Positions 1 to 8,002 of a stretch of 8,341 nt of DNA are shown here, piece after piece; positions within the stretch are counted from its first letter, which is position 1, and each line of letters begins with the position of its first letter. The notes under the pieces were generated by a model. The model was not told the DNA's origin. It ran no database searches and worked only from the letters and a program-made list of their open reading frames with translations. The translations under genes were made by a program, and so were the position numbers. This DNA is from Burkholderiaceae bacterium (lineage in GTDB: Bacteria; Pseudomonadota; Gammaproteobacteria; Burkholderiales; Burkholderiaceae_E): positions 1-8,341 of the forward strand of contig JADJVQ010000115.1 of NCBI GenBank assembly GCA_016710525.1, written 5' to 3'.

Positions 1-304
1 TGGCGATGGGCGGCCAGGACCTGCAATCGGCCGAGCACATCGAGGCGCGGGTGCCGCCCTGTCGGCGCAGTTGAGTTGCGGCCTGTGAGACCGCGACCGG
101 GCCGATGCGAATAGCGCGCTGGCCATCGAACTGCACAGTGAACTGCGCAGCCTGGTGCAAAAGGGCCGCACCGATTCCGAGGTGGTCGAAGCGCTGATTG
201 CCCGCTATGGCGACTTCGTTCGTTACCGGCCGGCAGCCGAAGGCGGCGACTCCCTGGTGTGGGCTTTCATGCTGCTGGCTTCGCTGATCAGCGGGCTGTG
301 GTGA
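1..304 (+). CDS. ccmH: Cytochrome c-type biogenesis protein CcmH (5'-truncated, frame-disrupted)
   Basis: CcmH is the membrane-anchored periplasmic thiol-redox subunit of the cytochrome c haem-lyase machinery; it reduces the apocytochrome CxxCH cysteines. The family is recognised from the stretch at 101-240, which reads ADANSALA, then SLVQKGRTDSEVVEALIARY and GDFVRYRP, the usual CcmH 'IARYGDFV.YRP' signature. A hydrophobic segment follows at about 253-301 (LVWAFMLLASLISGLW), the C-terminal membrane anchor. The N-terminus and signal peptide lie outside the window. The frame changes near 53 (EARV, then LSAQLSCGL). At 83-91 the second cysteine of the LxCxxC motif is replaced by TGA, with about one codon missing nearby. 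The frame-2 stop is at 302-304, but frame 1 continues with the basic tail expected after the anchor (VIRLIQRDRPAP) to a stop at 478-480, so the true end may be further right. ccmI, which often follows ccmH, was not recognised. Confidence 0.8.
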
Positions 305-440
305 TCCGGCTGATCCAGCGCGACCGTCCGGCGCCGCTTGTCGCCAGCGCGAACACCGAGAACACCCGGGGTGATCGAATTGCCGCTTCTGGGGTGTTGG
401 TGCTGGACGCGGGTGCCTTTGAGCTGAGCAGCGCCGCGTC

Positions 441-456
441 TGGCACGCGCAGCGCA
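441..456 (+). promoter_or_regulatory. Weak sigma54-like -24/-12 match
   Basis: TGGCACGCGCAGCGCA matches the sigma54 consensus TGGCACG-N4-TTGCW at all seven upstream positions, and at the GC and W of the -12 element, but the two T's of TTGC are replaced by GC. It lies about 260 bases upstream of glrK. It is of interest only because GlrR is a sigma54 activator. In GC-rich DNA such a partial match can be chance. Confidence 0.15.
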
Positions 457-530
457 GTGCCGGCAGGGTGTTGGCCCTAATGGTCTCGCCCGAGGTCCCT
501 TCGCGCCTTGGGCAGCCCGCCAGCGTGGCG

Positions 531-555
531 TCCGGCGGCACCGGATCGGGCCTGA
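531..555 (+). repeat. Dispersed intergenic repeat, copy 1
   Basis: This 25-base stretch is repeated at 4241-4265 with 22 identical positions (differences at element positions 8, 10 and 18). It begins with a small hairpin (TCCGG, loop CGGCA, CCGGA) followed by a conserved tail ending GGCCTGA. Both copies sit in intergenic spacers on the same strand. Confidence 0.5.
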
Positions 556-571
556 CAAAGTCCGGTCTGTC
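554..571. promoter_or_regulatory. GACA-N10-TGTC dyad upstream of glrK
   Basis: The half-sites GACA (554-557) and TGTC (568-571) are separated by exactly ten bases. The known enterobacterial GlrR site is TGTC-N10-GACA, so here the half-sites are in the opposite order and the match may be coincidental. Its location upstream of the glr operon is the only reason to list it. Confidence 0.2.
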
Positions 572-658
572 CCTTCGCCGCTTGGCCGGCCGCCGGAGGG
601 CGGGTCCGCTCGTGTCAAACCGCCTGCCAGGGATGCTGGGTGTCGCGTCGGAGGACGC

Positions 659-675
659 ATCGGGACGGTCCCGAT
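659..675. promoter_or_regulatory. Perfect interrupted palindrome upstream of glrK, candidate operator
   Basis: ATCGGGAC-G-GTCCCGAT is a dyad with two perfect 8-base arms around one base. It ends 43 bases before the glrK start. A one-base centre is too tight for an RNA hairpin with full pairing, so a binding site for a dimeric regulator is the more natural reading. No U-tract follows, so it is not an obvious terminator. The regulator is unknown. Confidence 0.4.
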
Positions 676-718
676 AGTGCCCCCGGCATAGCGCGCCTTT
701 TTGCGGCGAGCGCTTGTG

Positions 719-2157
719 ATGCCCCTTCTGAACCGGTACCCGAAATCCCTGATCCGCCTGATCCTGCTGGGCTACGGGATGGTGCTCGTTCCGCTGCTGC
801 TGGCGGGCCTGCATGCGGTCTATGCGGTCACGCAACTGCAACGCGACGGGGTGGTGGCGATCGACTCGGCCGTGGGCAGCGTGCGCCACGGTCTGCAGAT
901 GACCGATCACCTGGTGGCGATGGAGCGGCTGGTCCGCCAGTACCAGGTGCTCTCGGATCCGACCCTGCTGGACGAGTACGCCGCGGTCCGGCTGAAATGG
1001 CGCTAGGCCAGCGAATCGTTTACCGATCTGTCGGTGAACGCGCCGCTGGCCGACGAGGTTCGCCGCCTCGAGGCGCGCGAGGAACAGGCGTACGGGCTGG
1101 TCCGCACCAACCCCGAACAGGCCGCCGTGGTCGAAGCCCTGGGCGCCTCGCTCGGCGACATCCGTGCGGCGCTGGCCGCATTGCTGACCCGCACCGATCA
1201 GATCCTGGCCGGCTCGGTGTCGTCGTTCCGGGGTGATGCCGAGGCGCTGGTGCATCGGCTGGCGTTCGTGATGCTCGCGGCCTTGCCCTTGTCGCTGGCG
1301 GTCGTGCTGGTGTTTCGCAGCATGTTTCACCGGCTGGCGGTGCAGTTCGAGGGTGCGATCGATTCGCTGGGCAGTGGCCAGCGCGATCGTGAGATCCGGC
1401 TCGACGGGCCGCTCGACATGAAGTTCGTGGGGCGCCGGCTCGAGTGGCTGCGTCGCCGCCTGATCGAACTCGAGTCCCAGCGCAATCAATTCTTGCGCAA
1501 TGCGTCGCACGAGCTGAAAACGCCGTTGGCCGCCATCCGCGAGGGCACGCAACTGCTGATCGACGACGTCGCGGGGCATCTGACCACGCAGCAGCGCAAG
1601 ATCGCCGACATCATGGCGACCAACGTCAGGCGGCTGCAGACGCTGATCGATGTGCTGCTGCGCCTGCAGCAGGCGTCTTACGACGCCGAGCGGATCCAGC
1701 CGGTCGACATCACGATCAGCAGCCTGCTGCGTGAGGTCGTGGCCGCCCACCAGCTGGTCGCCGAGCAGCGGGGTGTGCGCGTGCAGGACACGCTGGCGCC
1801 GCTGAAGGTCCAGGGAGGCGCCGAGCAGCTTCGGATCGTGTTCGACAACCTGGTGTCCAACGCGATCAAGTTCTCGCCGGATGGCGGCTGCGTGAAGGTA
1901 GCCTGCCGTCTGGCGGCGGAGGATCGAATCCGGTCGAGGTCTGCGACGAGGGCCCGGGCATCGTTCCCGAGGACCGCGAGCGAATCTTCGAGGCCTTCGT
2001 GCGCCTGGACCGAACCGAGTCTGTCGAGGGCAATGGCCTTGGGCTGGCGATCGCCCGCGAGTTCGTCGCGGCCCATCGCGGTACCATCGAAGTCCTTGAT
2101 TCCCTCGAGGGAGCGTGTTTTCGTGTCAGTTTGCCCGTGCAGTGGCAGCGGGGTTGA
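719..2157 (+). CDS. glrK: Sensor histidine kinase GlrK/QseE-like (in-frame TAG and one frameshift)
   Basis: Inner-membrane kinase that autophosphorylates and passes phosphate to GlrR. The N-terminus has a membrane segment (about 740-820), a periplasmic sensor region to about 1245 and a second membrane segment at 1255-1320. HAMP/HisKA follows, with the H-box FLRNASHELKTPLAA and phosphoacceptor His at 1508-1510 (about residue 264). The N-box is DNLVSNAIKFSPDGG near 1844. The G1 motif VCDEGPGI near 1936 and G2 motif GNGLGLAIA near 2026 are read in frame 1, whereas everything upstream is frame 2, so a shift lies between about 1918 and 1935. An in-frame TAG at 1003-1005 interrupts the sensor domain where the protein otherwise continues smoothly. 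Total equivalent length is about 479 residues, close to the roughly 475 of the E. coli protein. ATG at 719 is preferred; in-frame TTG 701 and GTG 716 are alternatives. No strong ribosome site is seen. Family assignment rests on the operon as well as the domains. Confidence 0.85.
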
Positions 2158-2194
2158 GGCGTCGTGTCCGCCTGGCCCTCATCAGCGGACGTCG

Positions 2195-2841
2195 ATGACG
2201 GCAGGTCGCGCGGTCGCGCGCCTGGTGGCGATCGCCGTGCTGGTCATGACGGTCTCAGGCTGCGCGGCGATCCGCGACTGGTTGGCTCCCCCCGCCCCGC
2301 AGCCGCCTGCAGCGCCGGTTCCGGAGCCGGTCGCGGTCGTGGTCGATCCGTGCGGTGACCAGGAGGCTTCGCGTCAGTTCAGCCGATTGCTCGATTCAAG
2401 CCTCGAGGAGCAGCGTCGCGAGCACCTGCTCGCGCAGCAGGCGTTTGCCGCCGACCCGAAGGATGCCAACCGGCGACGTCTGATCCTTACTCATGCGCTG
2501 GCCCGGACGGCATGGCGCGACGATTTCCGCGTCCAGCGGCTGCTCGAGTCCGCTGGAGGCGGCAGGGCGCGACGGGCCGTGCGCGACGAGCCTGAGCACG
2601 ACCTGCTGCGCCTGTCGGGCGAGCGGCTGCGGGTGCTGCGCGAAGAACAGCGGCGCCACGAACTGGCGCTCAAGGACGAGCAGCGCTCGCACGAGATGAA
2701 TCTGCGCGAGGAGGCGCGCCGGTACGAGGGCCTGCTGCGTGACGAGAAGGCGCGGGTCGACGAGCTCAAGCTCAAGCTCGACGCGCTCATCGAGATCGAT
2801 CGGCGATTGCGCGGCGCGAGGCCGCACGATCACGCCGATGA
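2195..2841 (+). CDS. qseG: QseG-like outer-membrane lipoprotein (coiled-coil), end uncertain
   Basis: QseG (YfhG) is the lipoprotein encoded between glrK and glrR that binds the kinase sensor domain. From the ATG at 2195 there is a basic start, a hydrophobic core (LVAIAVLVMTV) and a lipobox VSGC with Cys23, so lipidation is expected. A Pro-rich linker (residues about 29-45) follows, then a helical domain. A heptad-like charged coiled coil (REEQRRHE, KDEQRSHE, LREEARRYE, DELKLKLDALIEIDRRLR) runs from about 2620 to 2815. The lipoprotein frame has no stop before glrR. The only nearby stop is TGA 2839-2841 in frame 1, just ahead of the glrR ribosome site, so one base shift near 2815-2838 is likely. 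The gene starts 37 bases after the glrK stop. The fusion to GlrR that the open frame suggests is rejected, because glrR has its own ribosome site and start. Confidence 0.75.
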
Positions 2842-2849
2842 GGGGGGAG
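2841..2849 (+). promoter_or_regulatory. Strong ribosome binding site for glrR
   Basis: AGGGGGGAG lies five bases before ATG 2855. It fixes the GlrR start and argues that the open frame running in from qseG is not a true fusion. Confidence 0.7.
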
Positions 2850-2854
2850 CCGGC

Positions 2855-4223
<1,369 letters not shown>

Positions 4224-4240
4224 TCTGCGGACTGGACCGT

Positions 4241-4265
4241 TCCGGCGTCGCCGGATCAGGCCTGA
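4241..4265 (+). repeat. Dispersed intergenic repeat, copy 2, with hairpin
   Basis: This is the second copy of the 25-base element at 531-555 (22/25 identical). Here the hairpin is perfect: TCCGGC, loop GTC, GCCGGA (4241-4255). It falls between the glrR end and the M50 start, ending 25 bases before that ATG. No T-run follows, so a Rho-independent terminator is doubtful. A boundary or attenuator hairpin is possible. Confidence 0.45.
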
Positions 4266-4290
4266 ATCCCTCCGTTCCCGACAGGCTCGC

Positions 4291-4935
4291 ATGCAGGAAA
4301 TCTTTCAGACCATCACCGTCTACGCTATCCCCGTGCTGCTGGCGATCACCCTGCACGAGGCGGCCCACGGCTACGTGGCGCGGCTGTTCGGGGACGACAC
4401 CGCGTACCGGGCGGGACGCGTCACGCTGAATCCCCTGAAGCACATCGATCCTGTCGGCACGGTGATCGTGCCGATCGCCATCCTGCTGCTGTCGTCGCTC
4501 GGCGGCGGGGGGTTTCTGTTCGGCTGGGCCAAGCCGGTGCCGGTGCATTTCGGCAACCTGCGCCGCCCCAAGCAGCAGATGATCTGGGTCGCCGCGGCCG
4601 GGCCCGGCGCCAACCTCGCCATGGCGGTGGGCTGGGCGCTGCTGATGCGGCTGCAGTTCTCGCTCGGCATGGACGAGGCCTTTTTCCTCGAGATGGCCAA
4701 AGCCGGTGTGTTCGTGAACATCGGCCTGATGGCCCTGAACCTGCTGCCGGTGCCGCCGCTGGACGGCGGTCGAATCCTGATCGGGTTGCTGCCGCCTGCC
4801 GCCGCCATCCAGGTGGCGCGCATCGAACCCTACGGCATGTTCGTCGTGCTGGGGCTGATGGCGACCCGTACCCTGGGCCTGTTTCTGGCGCCGTTCTATG
4901 CCTTCGGGCTGGCGATCGTCGAACTGGTGATGTGA
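4291..4935 (+). CDS. Site-2 protease family (M50) zinc metalloprotease
   Basis: Intact 214-residue membrane protein of the small M50 (YwhC-like) site-2 protease group; its substrate cannot be told from the sequence. The zinc motif HEAAH (H22, E23, H26) lies in the first membrane helix (about 9-30). The third zinc ligand is expected to be D158, in PVPPLDGGRI, the family's LDGG motif. Further hydrophobic helices lie near 52-75, 97-120, 132-152 and 183-212, with GPGANLAM in the third, as is usual for the family. There are no frame breaks, in contrast to every neighbour. The start ATG has only a weak upstream purine stretch (ACAGG). The gap from glrR is about 67 bases and the gene could be co-transcribed with it, but it belongs to neither the glr nor the hpa pathway as far as known. 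Site-2 proteases cleave within membranes, often to release regulators. Confidence 0.93.
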   Translation: MQEIFQTITVYAIPVLLAITLHEAAHGYVARLFGDDTAYRAGRVTLNPLKHIDPVGTVIVPIAILLLSSLGGGGFLFGWAKPVPVHFGNLRRPKQQMIWVAAAGPGANLAMAVGWALLMRLQFSLGMDEAFFLEMAKAGVFVNIGLMALNLLPVPPLDGGRILIGLLPPAAAIQVARIEPYGMFVVLGLMATRTLGLFLAPFYAFGLAIVELVM

Positions 4936-4945
4936 GCTTTGCCGC

Positions 4946-4996
4946 GGGCCCGCCGGTGGCGATGACGCGGCTAGGCGCTGGCGGGTTTGCGGGCCC
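4946..4996 (+). terminator. Possible stem downstream of the M50 gene
   Basis: GGGCCCGC (4946-4953) can pair with GCGGGCCC (4989-4996), an 8-bp GC stem around a 35-base loop. It is followed by CTTCAACTTGCTT rather than a proper T-run. The segment 4944-4953 is also a perfect palindrome by itself. This is a weak candidate for ending the upstream transcript before the hpa promoter. Confidence 0.25.
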
Positions 4997-5007
4997 CTTC
5001 AACTTGC

Positions 5008-5036
5008 TTGATATGTTAAATGATTTCCGCTTAAAT
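5008..5036 (+). promoter_or_regulatory. Sigma70-type promoter of the hpa operon
   Basis: TTGATA (5008-5013, five of six matches to TTGACA), a 17-base spacer and TTAAAT (5031-5036, four of six matches to TATAAT) form a well-spaced promoter in the only AT-rich patch of the window. A start near 5043 would give a leader of about 38 bases to hpaG1. TTAAAT also occurs at 5016-5021 inside the spacer, 15 bases before the -10, and may form part of an operator. In E. coli this operon is repressed by the MarR-family HpaR; no hpaR gene is visible here. Confidence 0.55.
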
Positions 5037-5065
5037 CCGGTCTGTCGCCGCTCGCGCGACTCGTC

Positions 5066-5071
5066 AGGGAG
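5066..5071 (+). promoter_or_regulatory. Ribosome binding site for hpaG1
   Basis: AGGGAG, nine bases before ATG 5081, supports this start for hpaG1. Confidence 0.6.
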
Positions 5072-5080
5072 ATCCTCGCC

Positions 5081-5809
5081 ATGTCATTGCCTGTGCTCGA
5101 TCGAGGCCCGCTGCGGCTGGCCTGGGCCCACGACCCCGCCGAGGGGCTGCGTGTCGGCACCGTCTATGGCGTGCTGCTGAATTATCGTGGCGCGCTCGAG
5201 GCCCTGGGGCTGCGGTCAACGAGCCGCCCTTACTGCTGAGTGCCGCCCAAGGCGCCGGTGCTCTACATCAAGCCGCGCAACACCCATCGGGCCGATGGCG
5301 CTGTGGTGCCAGTTCCCGACGACGCGCCTGAACTCGAGATCGGCGCCGCGCTCGGCCTGGTGATCGGGCGTACCGCCTGCCGGGTCGCGCCGGCCGACGC
5401 GCAGTCGTACTTGGCCGGCTACACGGTGCTGATCGATGTCAGTGTGCCGCATTCGGTGTTCTATCGGCCCTCGATCCGGTTCAAGGCGCGCGACGGGTTC
5501 TGCCCGATCGGCCCGGCGGTGACCGCCTGCCGCTCTGGCCTGACCCCGATGACCTGACGATCGGGTGTCTGTCGACGGCGCCGTGCGCCAGCAGGCCAGC
5601 ACCTCGCAACTGGTCCGGCCGGTGTCGCGCCTGCTGGCCGAGATCACTGACTTCAGCGACCTTGTCGCCCGGCGATATCCGGATGGTTTATGTTCCGTTA
5701 GCGCGCGATGGCGCGGGCCGGGCAGAGCGTGGCGGTCGAGATCGATGGCGTGGGGCGCTTGCAGGCCCGCCTGCAGGGCCAGCCGCTTTTCGAGGGAGCT
5801 GCGCCATGA
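5081..5809 (+). CDS. hpaG1: HpaG1: homoprotocatechuate-pathway isomerase/decarboxylase, N-terminal-type subunit (many frame breaks)
   Basis: FAH-superfamily protein corresponding to the N-terminal half of E. coli HpaG/HpcE, which isomerises 2-hydroxyhepta-2,4-diene-1,7-dioate. Recognised pieces in order: VGTVYGVLLNYRGALEALG, PPKAPVLYIKPRNT, ELEIGAALGLVIGRTACRV, VSVPHSVFYRPSIRFKARDG, SVDGAVRQQASTSQLVRPVS, LSPGDI, and AGQSVAVEIDGVGRLQARLQ. Likely metal ligands are the two Glu of ELEIG (5330-5338) and the Asp at 5435-5437. The frame changes about seven times: near 5209, 5240, 5530, 5541, 5563, 5655 and 5715. TGA 5237-5239 is out of frame once the 5209/5240 pair is allowed for; TGA 5555-5557 is likewise a frameshift stop. 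The final frame ends at TGA 5807-5809, overlapping the hpaG2 ATG by ATGA and so implying translational coupling. Equivalent length is about 243 residues, normal for separate HpaG1 proteins. Confidence 0.85.
5791..5797 (+). promoter_or_regulatory. Ribosome binding site for hpaG2
   Basis: GAGGGAG lies inside the end of hpaG1, eight bases before ATG 5806. It supports coupled translation of the two overlapping genes. Confidence 0.55.
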
Positions 5810-6476
5810 AGCGCGCGCGTGTGGCGTATGGCGGTGCGGTGCATGAGGCGACGCCGGTGCCCGGCAATCCGCCTGGAGGCGATCGGATTCGGCTGGCCGA
5901 CGGCCGCGAACTGGCGGACACCGAGGTGATGTGGCTGCCGCCCTTCGAGGCCGGCACCATCGTCGCGCTGGGCCTGAACTATGCCGACCACGCCAAGGAG
6001 CTCGCCTTCAATTCGCAGGAAGAACCGCTCGTGTTCCTGGGCAAGGCCCAACGCGCTGATCGGCCATCGCGGGCAGACTCGGCGACCGGACGATGCCACG
6101 TTCATGCACTACGAATGCGAGCTGGCGGTGGTGATCGGCGCGCCGGCGGCGAACGTGCGCCAGGCTGACGCGATGGACGTGGTGGCCGGCTACTGCGTGG
6201 CCAACGACTACGCGATCCGCGACTACCTCGAGAACTACTACCGACCGAACCTGCGCACCAAGAACCGCGACACCTGCACCGTGCTGGGCCCCTGGCTGGT
6301 CGATCGCGACGACATCGCCGACCCGATGGCCCTGGGCCTGCGCACACGCGTCAATGGCGTGGTCACGCAGCAAGGCAACACCGCCAACATGATCTAGGCG
6401 ACGAGGTCGTCACCGAGATCGACGGCATCGGCCACCTCGTGAACACCATCGGCGGCGACGCGGGTTCGGCCGCTGA
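5806..6476 (+). CDS. hpaG2: HpaG2: 5-oxopent-3-ene-1,2,5-tricarboxylate decarboxylase/isomerase subunit (frameshift and internal deletion)
   Basis: FAH-superfamily partner corresponding to the C-terminal half of HpaG/HpcE, which decarboxylates 5-oxopent-3-ene-1,2,5-tricarboxylate. Seen in frame 1: KRARVAYGGAVHEATPVP, WLPPFEAGTIVALGLNYADH, AKELAF and EEPLVFLGK. A single extra base near 6046 moves the protein to frame 2: PNALIGHRGQTRR, DATFMHYECELAVVIG, VVAGYCVANDYAIRDYLENY, NRDTCTVLGPW and QQGNTANMI. Expected metal ligands are Glu 6113-6115, Glu 6119-6121 and Asp 6206-6208. At 6395-6397 TAG follows NMI. The protein resumes in frame 1 with GDEVVTEIDGIGHLVNTI, so roughly 36 residues (the 'FDIPFLIEYLS...MTLxPGD...TGTPEG' block of the family) are absent. 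The end is uncertain; TGA 6474-6476 is a plausible stop, one frame off. Confidence 0.85.
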
Positions 6477-6489
6477 CGGACAACCCAAC

Positions 6490-6494
6490 GGGAG
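6490..6494 (+). promoter_or_regulatory. Ribosome binding site for hpaE
   Basis: GGGAG, nine bases before ATG 6504, supports the hpaE start. Confidence 0.5.
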
Positions 6495-6503
6495 CAATCG
6501 ACC

Positions 6504-7964
6504 ATGCAGATCGAGCACCTGATCGACGGCAAAGCGGTGGAAAGCCGCGAGACTTTCCAGACGGTCAATCCGGCCACGCAAGAAGTGCTGGCCGATGTCG
6601 CCGCCGGCGGCGAGGCCGAGGTGAACGCGGCCGTCGCCGCCGCCGGGCCGCGTTCCCCCGAAGTGGCCGCACGCCGCAGGCCACCGGGCGCGGCTCATGC
6701 GCAAGCTGGGCGAACTGATCGCGCAGCACGTGCCGGAAATCGCCGAGACCGGAAACCAACGACAGCGGCCAGGTGATCGGCCAGACGCGCAAGGCGCTGG
6801 TGCCACGCGCGGCCGACAACTTTCACTATTTCGCCGAAATGTGCACGCGCACGGACGGCCACACCTACCCGGTCGACGGCCCGATGCTCAACTACACGCT
6901 GTTCCATCCGGTCGGCGTCTGCGCGCTGGTCTCACCGTGGAACGTGCCGTTCATGACCGCCACGTGGAAGGTCGCGCCGTGCCTCGCGTTCGGCAACACC
7001 GCCGTGCTCAAGATGAGCGAGCTGTCGCCGATCACGGCGTCCAGGCTGGGCGCGCTCGCGCTGGAGGCGGGCGTGCCGCCCGGCGTGCTCAACGTCGTCC
7101 ACGGCTATGGCCGAACGCGGGCGAGGCGCCTTGTGCCGACATCCGGACGTGCGCGCGATCTCGTTCACCGGCAGCACGGCGACCGGCAATCGCATCGTGC
7201 AGTCGGCGGGACTCAAGAAATTCTCGATGGAGCTGGGCGGCAAGAGTCCGTTCGTCGTGTTCGAGGACGCCGATGGGACCGCGCGATGGACGCGGCCGGT
7301 GTTCATGATCTTCTCGAACAACGGCGAGCGCTGCACCGCCGGCTCGCGCATCCTGGTGCAGAAGTCCATCTACAAGCGGTTCAGCGAGGAGTTCGCCCAG
7401 CGCGCCAGCCGCATTGGCGTGGGCGACCCGCTGGACGAGAAGACGATCATCGGGCCGATGATCTCGCCGCAGCACCTGGCCAAGGTGCGGGGCTACATCG
7501 AGATGGGTCCGCGCGAGGGCGCGACGCTGCTGTGCGGTGGCCTCGAGCGCCCGGAACTGCCCGAGCGCATGCGCAAGGGCAACTTCGTGCGGCCAACGGT
7601 GTTCGGCGACGTCGACAACCAGATGAGGATCGCGCAAGACGAGATCTTCGGCCCGGTCGCGTGCCTGATTCCGTTCGACGACGAGGCCGACGCGATCCGC
7701 ATCGCCAACGACGTGCGCTACGGGTTGTCGTCGTACGTCTGGACCGAGAACCTGGCGCGTGCGCACCGGGTGGCGGCAGCGGTCGAGGCCGGCATGTGCT
7801 TCGTCAACAGCCAGAATGTGCGCGACCTGCGGCAGCCGTTCGGCGGCACGAAGGCGTCGGGCACTGGCCGCGAGGGCGGCACGTGGAGCTTCGAGGTGTT
7901 CCTCGAGCCCAAGAACGTCTGCGTGTCGCTCGCCGACCACCCCATTCCGAAGTGGGGCGCCGCA
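6504..7964 (+). CDS. hpaE: HpaE: 5-carboxymethyl-2-hydroxymuconate semialdehyde dehydrogenase (multiple frameshifts, stop missing)
   Basis: NAD-dependent aldehyde dehydrogenase that oxidises the HpaD ring-cleavage product (CHMS) to the acid. It starts MQIEHLIDGKAV at ATG 6504. Landmarks: SPWNVPF with the oxyanion Asn at 6941-6943, FTGSTATG (NAD-binding region), MELGGKSPF with the general-base Glu at 7230-7232, NNGERCTAGSR with the nucleophile Cys at 7332-7334, then QDEIFGPV and QPFGGTKASGTGREGG. The end ADHPIPKWGA is typical of HpaE, and the equivalent length of about 487 residues is normal. Indels: near 6645 and 6659 (missing bases), 6751 (extra G), 7110 and 7128 (missing), and a compensated pair at 7275/7298 bracketing RAMDAA. 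After WGA no stop appears in any forward frame before the hpaD start. The frame used from 7129 on is also the hpaD frame, which creates an apparent fusion. Confidence 0.9.
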
Positions 7965-7990
7965 GGCAGGGGACCCGGGGCAACACGACC

Positions 7991-7996
7991 AAGGAG
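7991..7996 (+). promoter_or_regulatory. Ribosome binding site for hpaD
   Basis: AAGGAG, six bases before ATG 8003, shows that HpaD has its own start and is not the tail of HpaE. Confidence 0.7.
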
Positions 7997-8002
7997 TCCG
8001 CG

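Larger units (their letters stand above)
495..585. repeat. Imperfect 17-base direct repeat (495-511 and 569-585)
   Basis: The two copies GTCCCTTCGCGCCTTGG and GTCCCTTCGCCGCTTGG agree at 15 of 17 positions and differ only by a GC/CG swap. They start 74 bases apart. The region is noncoding as far as I can see, so coding constraint does not explain the similarity. Function unknown. Confidence 0.5.
305..718. other. Intergenic region upstream of glrK, no convincing gene
   Basis: About 400 bases separate the CcmH anchor from the kinase start. The first part may encode a frame-shifted CcmH tail (305-370). The rest has no recognisable protein in either direction. The short open frames here have arbitrary Arg/Pro/Gly-rich composition, and the long reverse one also covers ccmH, so I treat them as GC-driven shadows. 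The region holds an imperfect direct repeat (495-511 and 569-585), a 25-base element shared with the glrR-M50 gap (531-555), a GACA-N10-TGTC dyad (554-571) and a strong palindrome (659-675). Promoters for the glr operon should lie here, but I see no clear -35/-10 pair. Confidence 0.6.

Noticed and set aside
223..660. Reverse-strand 145-codon open frame in the ccmH-glrK gap
   Set aside because: It overlaps the CcmH anchor, has Pro/Arg-rich arbitrary composition, and no ribosome site or domain.
694..713. T-run with flanking AGCGC/GCGCT arms just before glrK, considered as a terminator
   Set aside because: The T-run lies in the loop, not after the stem, and the structure overlaps the kinase start region.
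640..1236. Forward 198-codon open frame overlapping the glrK start
   Set aside because: It is the +1 shadow of the kinase sensor domain: low-complexity Gly/Arg/Ala sequence, while the kinase frame shows a proper membrane segment.
5237..5239. TGA inside hpaG1 considered as a true end or a recoded codon
   Set aside because: Reading the bases between 5209 and 5240 one frame over gives AVNEPP, as in HpaG homologues, and puts the TGA out of frame.
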